NCBI GenBank assembly: GCA_024697545.1
Contig: JAILFN010000092.1
Location: 1 to 34,806 of the forward strand
Direction: 5' to 3'
DNA length: 34,806 bases
Source of the DNA: Ruminococcus sp.
Lineage (GTDB): Bacteria > Bacillota > Clostridia > Oscillospirales > Ruminococcaceae
Below, piece after piece: positions 8,174 to 13,662 of the stretch (the first letter of the stretch is position 1; the number at the start of each line of letters is the position of its first letter). The position numbers and the translations under genes are program-made. The notes beneath the pieces are model-generated. The model was not told where the DNA came from. It did not search any database and saw only the letters and a list, made by a program, of their open reading frames with translations.

Positions 8174-8512
8174 ATGAAAGCAAAAAGATTAGTTTCAGCC
8201 GTTCTGGCGACCGCAATGGCGTTTTCCTGCGCTGTTTCTGCGAGTGCAAACGGTAATGGCCACAAGTACGGAGAATATGAACCCGAAGTCGGAGAAATAA
8301 TGCACGGCTGCTATTCATACATAAACGGAGATGCGAATTGTGATGGAACGATCAATGTTACAGATGTTTCAAAGATCGCAGCTCATGTGAAAGGTATAAA
8401 GCCTATTACAGATTTTCTCGAGCGCGCTGCTGCCGATACAGACAAGAACGGAATAATCAACGCAAGAGATGTATCCCGTGTCGCCGCTTACGTTAAAGGC
8501 ATAAAGAAGTAA
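8174..8512 (+). CDS. Secreted stand-alone dockerin-like mini-protein 1
   Basis: 112 aa. Residues 1-26 are a signal peptide ending ASASA-N. After a short linker come two dockerin-type calcium-binding repeats: GDANCDGTINVTD (about 51-63) and ADTDKNGIINARD (about 87-99). Each is followed by a helix and KGIK. Both loops keep the D/N ligands at positions 1, 3, 5, 9 and 12. There is no catalytic module; the whole mature protein is the dockerin plus a 20-residue head. Dockerins anchor proteins to cohesins; no cohesin is in the window. AAGGAG precedes the ATG. First of three tandem paralogues sharing an almost identical leader. Confidence 0.88.
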   Translation: MKAKRLVSAVLATAMAFSCAVSASANGNGHKYGEYEPEVGEIMHGCYSYINGDANCDGTINVTDVSKIAAHVKGIKPITDFLERAAADTDKNGIINARDVSRVAAYVKGIKK

Positions 8513-8534
8513 AGACATAAAGGAGAACAAAACA

Positions 8535-8879
8535 ATGAAAGCAAAAAGATTAGTTTCAGCCGTTCTGGCGACCGCAATGGCATTTTCCTGCGCTGTTTCT
8601 GCGAGTGCAAACGACAGCAGAGTTGGAGAATGGCTTTCTTACAATATCTACCATCAAAACGGGCTTATAATTGCGACAAAACCATACTTAGTCGGAGACA
8701 CCAACCGCGATGGTAAAATAAACGTTACAGACGTCACTGTTCTTGCAGCTTATCTCAATGGAAAAAAATGTCTGCCCGGTGACTACGGATTCTATGCAGC
8801 TGACACCAACCTCGATGGAAAGAGAAATATCACGGATTTAGAAAATATCGCTGCTTACGTTAAAGGCCAAAAGAAATAA
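8535..8879 (+). CDS. Secreted stand-alone dockerin-like mini-protein 2
   Basis: 114 aa with the same 26-residue signal peptide as its neighbours; the leader DNA differs from copy 1 at a single synonymous base. The mature part is different: dockerin loops GDTNRDGKINVTD and ADTNLDGKRNITD, helices VTVLAAYLNGKK and LENIAAYVKGQKK. The ribosome site (AAAGGAGAACAAAACA) is the same block as before gene 1. It starts 22 bases after gene 1 and is surely co-transcribed. An export signal, a calcium-binding dockerin fold and no enzyme suggest an adaptor or competitor role at the cell surface (inference). Confidence 0.87.
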   Translation: MKAKRLVSAVLATAMAFSCAVSASANDSRVGEWLSYNIYHQNGLIIATKPYLVGDTNRDGKINVTDVTVLAAYLNGKKCLPGDYGFYAADTNLDGKRNITDLENIAAYVKGQKK

Positions 8880-8904
8880 TAACAAAAATAGGAGAACAAA
8901 AACA

Positions 8905-9255
8905 ATGAAGGCAAAAAGATTAGTTTCAGCCGTTCTGGCGACAGCAATGGCATTTTCCTGCGCTGTTTCTGCGAGTGCAAACTCTATTGACAGAACAGGA
9001 GAAGTAGGTTATTATCCTATCAGATATCAGGGAATGACAATAGGTACCAGAACGTATATACGCGGAGATGTCAACGGCGATTGGGAAATCAACGTTACAG
9101 ACATTTCTTTAGTAGCATCCTTCGTAGCCGGTAAGACAAATATATATAACCATGAAGGCTGGTATTACAGAGCAGATTGCAATTGCGATGGTGTGGTTGA
9201 TGAAAAAGACGTCAAGCTTATCGCAAATTATGTAAAAGGCATAAGCAAGTACTAA
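8905..9255 (+). CDS. Secreted stand-alone dockerin-like mini-protein 3
   Basis: 116 aa, third tandem copy. The signal peptide is identical in protein sequence to copies 1 and 2, with two synonymous changes against copy 2. Dockerin loops are GDVNGDWEINVTD, in which the usual glycine is tryptophan, and ADCNCDGVVDEKD, in which Asp replaces Asn at position 9. The helices LVASFVAGK and VKLIANYVKG follow. Loop residues and the surface positions next to them differ strongly from the other copies, which would change cohesin specificity if it binds one. It ends before a strong terminator. Confidence 0.86.
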   Translation: MKAKRLVSAVLATAMAFSCAVSASANSIDRTGEVGYYPIRYQGMTIGTRTYIRGDVNGDWEINVTDISLVASFVAGKTNIYNHEGWYYRADCNCDGVVDEKDVKLIANYVKGISKY

Positions 9256-9271
9256 TCGTCAGTTAACAACC

Positions 9272-9307
9272 AAAAAGACAGAGCCCTTAAAAGCTCTGTC
9301 TTTTTTT
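9272..9307. terminator. Bidirectional intrinsic terminator
   Basis: A 13-bp perfect stem (9272-9284 with 9293-9305), loop CCTTAAAA, then more T. It ends the dockerin operon on the plus strand and the MBOAT-DHHW operon, which stops at 9317, on the minus strand. Confidence 0.93.
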
Positions 9308-9316
9308 CGTATATTG

Positions 9317-10390
9317 TCAAAGCTCGAACCCCTCGCAGAAGGTCTCGGTGTCGAAGAGGAAGAGGGTCATGTCGTAGTCCTCGGGGGTGACTATATCGCT
9401 GAGCTTTTTATCTCCCATCTCGGCGGGATTTATCAGCGTGATCTTTGAATAGTTGGGCGCTAAAAACGGCACGAAGCAGTTGGCGTAATCCGAGCCGATT
9501 ATCAGTATGCTCGGCTGGTCGGCGGCGGTGCTGTCTATCTGCACGCTGCGGTAATCCGTCGAGCCGAGGAAGAAGGTGTACTTGTCGGGATTGCTGAGCG
9601 CTCCCCTGCTGTAAACCGAAGCCTTTGTGTATATCTGCCGCTCGCGGATAGCGCTGCATGAGCGTATATAGCTGCCGTACTTGCAGCGGTAAGCGTCGAT
9701 CATGTCGGGCTGTATGTCGGTTATAAAGGATATATCCGAAAGCTGCCCGCAGAAAGGCACGTTCGTGAATTCGATATCGTAATTCTCGGCACCGTAGGGC
9801 GAGGCTCCCAGCTTTCTCGCCACCGCCATGTAAGCTTCAAAAGCGCCCGTCTGTGTCCAGCGGTCGTCGCTCCTGAAATAGATGTAGCTGTCCCTGACGG
9901 AATACAGCCTGCTGAACACATCAAGCGGGGTTATGTCCTCGTCGATGCGGTAGTAGATATCGTCTATGAGCTTCTGCTGGTCTACAACTTCAAGGGCTTC
10001 GGGCAGGTTCTCGCGGTATATCCCCGATGCCGTCGGCACTATCATTGAATAGACGGGCATACGGCTGTGCTGCTTTTTGTATCTGTTCAATGTCCCGACC
10101 GAGCGGCCGAGCTTTTTTTCATCGTATTCGGTGAACAGCTTTATCAGCCTGCCGTCTGCTTCGTCGTAGTAAACTCCGTAAAACTCACGCTGCCCCAGCG
10201 TCCGTGCGGTAACGGAATAGAGCCTGTCCCAGCTCTGCTTCATGGGAAAGCTGTTTTTCAGATGATCTCCTATGCCGCGTAAGCCGCCGTCGTTTTGATC
10301 TTTCGCATCGGAAAACAGCGAGCCCGCAAGGGGGAATATGCAGAAAGCAAAGAATATGACGATGGTAACGTAATCAAAGAATTTTTTCAT
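9317..10390 (-). CDS. DHHW-family (AlgX/AlgJ-like) protein with degenerate active site
   Basis: 357 aa with one N-terminal membrane anchor (residues 4-24) and an extracytoplasmic SGNH-like domain. Family landmarks are EFYGVYYDEADGRLIKLF (about 69-86), VYSMIVPTASGIYRENLP (about 113-130), YFRSDDRWTQTGAFEAY (about 171-187) and ILIIGSDYANCFVPFLAPNY (about 295-314). In the usual family these last two read DHHWT and DSYA, giving the His and Ser of the active site. Here they read DDRWT (His to Arg at 177) and SDYA (Asp at the Ser position, 301). It may be an inactive or binding-only member. The start codon lies six bases after the MBOAT stop; the two genes form an operon of the kind that O-acylates surface or secreted glycans. 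Confidence 0.82.
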   Translation of the reverse strand: MKKFFDYVTIVIFFAFCIFPLAGSLFSDAKDQNDGGLRGIGDHLKNSFPMKQSWDRLYSVTARTLGQREFYGVYYDEADGRLIKLFTEYDEKKLGRSVGTLNRYKKQHSRMPVYSMIVPTASGIYRENLPEALEVVDQQKLIDDIYYRIDEDITPLDVFSRLYSVRDSYIYFRSDDRWTQTGAFEAYMAVARKLGASPYGAENYDIEFTNVPFCGQLSDISFITDIQPDMIDAYRCKYGSYIRSCSAIRERQIYTKASVYSRGALSNPDKYTFFLGSTDYRSVQIDSTAADQPSILIIGSDYANCFVPFLAPNYSKITLINPAEMGDKKLSDIVTPEDYDMTLFLFDTETFCEGFEL

Positions 10391-10396
10391 ATGCCA

Positions 10397-11722
10397 TCAC
10401 CTCACCATATAAGCCGCAGCTATCGCCAGAAATACCAGTTCGGCAAGCGGCAGCACAAGCTTGAACAGGCGCAGATTCATCCTGTTTACGAGCGAATGAA
10501 GCAAAGAGCCCGCTATTACAAGTCCTATAAGCGTCGGGATCACAGCCTCGCCGAAGAAGGTATAGAAGAAGCCGTCGTCCGCGCCCGCAGTACGGAAGAG
10601 GGCAAATCCCGCCTTGCCGCTTATAAACTCCCACACCGCAGCGCATGATACGGCTGCGAAGGTGATGAGCTTTGCGGCGGCACTCCCGATGATGACAAAG
10701 GGCTCGGCAGGAGTGTGGTGCTTTGTGAGCCTGCCCTGCACCGTGACCGCGGCGGCAAGCAGCGCCCCCGCCGCCAGCCAGCCGGGAGTAAAACCATACC
10801 ACAGCGCTCCGAGGAGTATCGACACCGAGAGCGCGGCGTATTTATCAAAGCCTGCTCTTCTGAGCGGCATAGTAACATAATCCTTCAGCCAGCGGCAGAG
10901 CGGTATATTGAATTCCTTCAGCCTGCGCTCTGTCACGGGCTGCATGAATTTTCTTCTGAAGCAGTGACCCGAGCGTATGCCCTGCATCACCGCAAGACCG
11001 TGTCCCATGAACAGACTTGCGATCACCGATGTGCCGAAGCCCGCATAAAAGACCAGCGTGCCCATCCAGGCAGCGCCGCCGCTGAGCTGTTCGGCAGAGG
11101 TGGCAAGCAGCTCGGCGTGGAGCTCGGAAAGTCTAACGGCGACCACGGTATAAGCTGCAAGACCCATGATATAATAGCGTATCCCCAAAGCGAGCTTTGA
11201 AGCATCGGGGCGGGGCTCGGCAAAGCAGGAACGTACCATCTTATACCTGTAAACGGGACCGTACCCCGCCGACGGGAAGAACCCGAGGTATGCCGCAAGC
11301 TGCGCGGCGTTGGTCTGAGCCTCACAATCGCCGCGGAAAACGTCGGCTATATAGGATATCATATTCAGCGGGAGCACCGAAAATACCGCCGCCTTGAAGG
11401 GGGTGAACGCTGATACATCGACCCCTCTCGGGGAGCATATGACGAGCGCTGCCGCTGCAAGGCAAAAATTCCCCGCCGCAAGAGCTTTTCGCATTGCCGT
11501 CCGCTGTTCGTTATTACGCATATTATATATCGCGATGCCCGAAAAATAGCAGACGGCGGTACACAAAGTATAGACCGCAGCACAGCGCAGCCCGCAGAAA
11601 ACGGCTGTCACCGCATTCCCGAGGGTCATGACAAGGGCGCGGTGCTTCGCGGGGGTGATCGCAAAAAGCCCCATATACACGGGCAGAAACGCGAACATAA
11701 ACAGTATATCATAGCTCTGCAA
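10397..11722 (-). CDS. MBOAT-family O-acyltransferase with substituted catalytic histidines
   Basis: A polytopic membrane protein of about 441 aa with AlgI/DltB-like landmarks: SYDILFMFAFLPVY at the start, FFPSAGYGPVYRYK (about 148-161), FNIPLCRWLKDYVTMPL (about 271-287) and LLGALWYGFTPGW (about 303-315). In active bacterial MBOATs these last two usually read WHISLS...LRDY and LWHG. Here the first His is Asn and the membrane-buried catalytic His is Tyr; the codon TAT is clear. The promoter predicts transcription from about 11755, so the GTG at 11755 would be leaderless. AAAGGAG (11732-11738) is nine bases from the TTG at 11722, and touches the ATG at 11731; I prefer the TTG but the ATG is possible. 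It probably works with the DHHW protein downstream. Confidence 0.82.
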   Translation of the reverse strand: MQSYDILFMFAFLPVYMGLFAITPAKHRALVMTLGNAVTAVFCGLRCAAVYTLCTAVCYFSGIAIYNMRNNEQRTAMRKALAAGNFCLAAAALVICSPRGVDVSAFTPFKAAVFSVLPLNMISYIADVFRGDCEAQTNAAQLAAYLGFFPSAGYGPVYRYKMVRSCFAEPRPDASKLALGIRYYIMGLAAYTVVAVRLSELHAELLATSAEQLSGGAAWMGTLVFYAGFGTSVIASLFMGHGLAVMQGIRSGHCFRRKFMQPVTERRLKEFNIPLCRWLKDYVTMPLRRAGFDKYAALSVSILLGALWYGFTPGWLAAGALLAAAVTVQGRLTKHHTPAEPFVIIGSAAAKLITFAAVSCAAVWEFISGKAGFALFRTAGADDGFFYTFFGEAVIPTLIGLVIAGSLLHSLVNRMNLRLFKLVLPLAELVFLAIAAAYMVR

Positions 11723-11761
11723 GAGCTGCATCTCCTTTCGGGAATATATCGGCACTTACCA

Positions 11762-11790
11762 ATTATATCACACCCCCCGAAAAAAGTCAA
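11762..11790 (-). promoter_or_regulatory. Promoter for the MBOAT-DHHW operon
   Basis: On the minus strand TTGACT (11785-11790), a 17-base spacer and TATAAT (11762-11767). It predicts a leader of only about 30 bases, which decides against the upstream GTG start of the MBOAT gene. It is divergent from the promoter at 11825. Confidence 0.85.
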
Positions 11791-11824
11791 TCTCGTGTGC
11801 AGCAGGTAAAATTTTTAAAATGTA

Positions 11825-11853
11825 TTGAAAAGCGGAAAAAAGTGTGCTATAAT
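11825..11853 (+). promoter_or_regulatory. Promoter for the coiled-coil gene and rex
   Basis: TTGAAA (11825-11830), 17 bases, TATAAT (11848-11853). Start near 11860, leader about 53 bases. I see no Rex-type operator (TTGTTAA-N4-TTAACAA) here, so autoregulation is not supported. Confidence 0.85.
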
Positions 11854-11912
11854 ATTTTCGGCGGCGTATACAGTGCCGCGACGGAGACTTACATCAAAGG
11901 AGGAATAACAAA

Positions 11913-12113
11913 ATGATAGACGAGATAATGAAAGAGCTTGAAAAGATAGGCACAGAGATCGACAAGCTTATGCAGAAAGCTGAAAAAACGATAGAGCCGG
12001 AGTTTGAAAAAGCAAAGAGCAAGTACAAGGGCTCGGAGGTAGAGAAGGTCGTAAACAACACGAAAAAGGACCTTGAGGACCTCGCGAAAGAGCTTGAAAA
12101 GGCATTTAAGTAA
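11913..12113 (+). CDS. Small charged coiled-coil protein, function unknown
   Basis: 66 aa, almost wholly predicted helix, with heptad-like spacing of I/L/M among Lys and Glu (MIDEIMKELEKIGTEIDKLM at the start). There is no membrane segment, signal peptide or cysteine. AAAGGAGG stands eight bases before the ATG, a strong site. It is 21 bases upstream of rex and shares its promoter. I do not recognise a family; a small cytoplasmic partner or apolipoprotein-like helix is all that can be said. Confidence 0.75.
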   Translation: MIDEIMKELEKIGTEIDKLMQKAEKTIEPEFEKAKSKYKGSEVEKVVNNTKKDLEDLAKELEKAFK

Positions 12114-12134
12114 ACATCGGGACGTGCAGGATAT

Positions 12135-12782
12135 ATGGCAAAAAAAGGAGCTATCTCGGCGGCGGTGGTAAAGCGCCTTCCGAGATATTACAGATTTCTG
12201 GGAGAACTGAAAAAACAGGGCGTAGAGCGCATATCCTCGGGCGAGCTTTCCCGCAGGATGCAGCTTACAGCCTCGCAGATACGTCAGGACCTCAACTGCT
12301 TCGGCGGATTCGGTCAGCAGGGCTACGGCTATCATGTTGACGAGCTGCGCGAGGAGATAGGCAAGATCCTCGGCGTTGACAGAAAGTTCAGCACGATAAT
12401 CATCGGCGCGGGCAATCTGGGTCGGGCGATCACCACCCACATTCATTTCGACACCCGCGGCTGCGAGCTGGTCGGGATATTCGACAAAAACGATTCGATC
12501 ATCGGCACTTCTGTCGGTGAAGGGCTGAGCGTGCGGCACATCGACGAGCTGGAGCAGTTCTGCAAGGAGCGCCACCCCGTCATGGCGGTGCTCTGCATAC
12601 CCAAAGCGGAGACCCAGCAGATAGCCGACACTCTGGTACATATGGGCGTAAAGGCATTCTGGAACTTTTCCCACTACGACCTCTCGATCGGCTACGACGA
12701 CATTCTGGTCGAAAACGTTCATCTCGGCGACAGCCTTATGACGCTGACCTACGGCGTAAACGTACTGATGCCGCCTCAATAA
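12135..12782 (+). CDS. rex: Redox-sensing transcriptional repressor Rex
   Basis: 215 aa, normal length. An N-terminal winged helix (ISAAVVKRLPRYYRFLGEL, then ISSGELSRRMQLTASQIRQDL, about 7-57) precedes a Rossmann domain with the NAD(H)-binding motif IIIGAGNLGRAI (about 89-100) and FDKND, and ends with a domain-swapped helix region (LTYGVNVLMPPQ). Rex senses the NADH/NAD ratio and represses fermentation and respiration genes in Gram-positive bacteria. Its ribosome site is weak (GCAGGATAT), so translation may be coupled to the coiled-coil gene in front. No fermentation genes are adjacent. A terminator follows at 12849. Confidence 0.96.
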   Translation: MAKKGAISAAVVKRLPRYYRFLGELKKQGVERISSGELSRRMQLTASQIRQDLNCFGGFGQQGYGYHVDELREEIGKILGVDRKFSTIIIGAGNLGRAITTHIHFDTRGCELVGIFDKNDSIIGTSVGEGLSVRHIDELEQFCKERHPVMAVLCIPKAETQQIADTLVHMGVKAFWNFSHYDLSIGYDDILVENVHLGDSLMTLTYGVNVLMPPQ

Positions 12783-12848
12783 ACCCCATCACGCCCACCC
12801 AAAGCGCACAAACTTCACCAACACGAACACAGATAAGTTAATAAAGTC

Positions 12849-12880
12849 AAGGGGGAGAAAGCACCTTTCTCCCCCTTTTT
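12849..12880 (+). terminator. Intrinsic terminator after rex
   Basis: A 13-bp stem (12849-12861 with 12865-12877), loop CAC, then a T-run. The bases 12783-12848 before it show nothing else. Confidence 0.92.
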
Positions 12881-12901
12881 GTTCAGGGCTGAAAACTAAC
12901 A

Positions 12902-13206
12902 ATCACATCAAACGACATTCAGCGCACCATATCAACCAAACCCAAAGCCCACCATCGCCCCCAGCCCGAACACGAGTGAGTTAGTCGAAGCAGGAAACTT
13001 ACAAGTCATATCAAACGCCATTCAACGCACCATAGCAACCAAACCCAAAGCTCACAAACTACCCCAGTACTAACACGAGTGAGTTAGTCGAGGCAAAGAG
13101 GATAAGGAGATGGGGGAGCGCGAGGGGGTAGGAACCTTAAGGGGAAAGTCCTCGACTACGGCGGTAGCCACCCCATCCTGTCCCCTTGTGGTTCCTATCC
13201 CCTCGC
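12902..13206. repeat. Dispersed structured repeat, copy B (inverted, with duplicated module)
   Basis: The reverse complement of copies A and C, more diverged. The second module occurs twice in tandem, at 12902-12991 and 13004-13094 (shared core CACGAGTGAGTTAGTCGA). The first module, 13120-13206, folds into a 17-bp stem: GCGAGGGGGTAGGAACC (13120-13136) against 13190-13206 with one G-T wobble. The small hairpin ACTAAC (13069-13074)...GTTAGT (13083-13088) uses other bases than CGAACA...TGTTCG of copies A and C. There is no gene here. Confidence 0.85.
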
Positions 13207-13331
13207 AGTCAGGGTGCGAAATGAACAGCCATATCAAACTATTATTCAGAGGACTATTCATAATTCCCGCCAAGCCTATCGTTTGTTTGTGCCCCTGAAC
13301 ACTAAGTTTGTTGCTGCTTTTTTTGATAGCG

Positions 13332-13590
13332 CCTTGAATGCGAGGGGGACAGACACCAAGGGGGACAGGATGGGGAGGCTATCGCCGCGTTCGAGGACTT
13401 TCCCCCTAGGTTTCTGCCCCCTCGCCTCCCCCCACTTCCTTACCCCTTTTGCCTCGAACAGCTCACTCGTGTTCGTACTGGATTTGATTGTGAGCTTTGG
13501 TGGTGGTTGATATTGTGCGTTGAATGTCGTTTGATGTGACTTGTAAGTTTCCTGCCTTGAACCGCTCACTCGTGTTCGGGCTGGCGATGG
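13332..13590. repeat. Dispersed structured repeat, copy C
   Basis: Direct copy of 1-262, nearly identical over 13332-13480, then a diverged second module. Stems match copy A: 13340-13353 with 13412-13425, and CGAACA (13455-13460) with TGTTCG (13470-13475). Together with copy B it forms a large inverted repeat around a unique 125-base centre (13207-13331). No coding content is seen in that centre either. Confidence 0.85.
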
Positions 13591-13618
13591 TGCGGTTTTA
13601 TATTTGCGTAAAAGAAAA

Positions 13619-13639
13619 AGCCCGACTTCGTGTCGGGCT
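13619..13639 (-). terminator. Intrinsic terminator of the GH74 gene
   Basis: On the minus strand an 8-bp stem (13632-13639 with 13619-13626) followed by TTTTTCTTTT, 24 bases after the GH74 stop codon. Confidence 0.88.
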
Positions 13640-13662
13640 CCTTCTAATTATGGGAGAGTTGA

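Noticed and set aside
9255..9270. Rex-like half site (GTTAACAA) after the third dockerin gene
   Set aside because: There is no matching left half at the right spacing, and it lies at a transcript end rather than at a promoter.
12902..13094. Possible CRISPR array
   Set aside because: Only two units of about 90 bases separated by 12 bases; repeats are too long, spacers too short, and no cas genes are present.
13214..13510. Short frames in the repeat region around 13070-13570
   Set aside because: They run through the structured repeat, differ between copies by frame-breaking changes, and have no ribosome sites.
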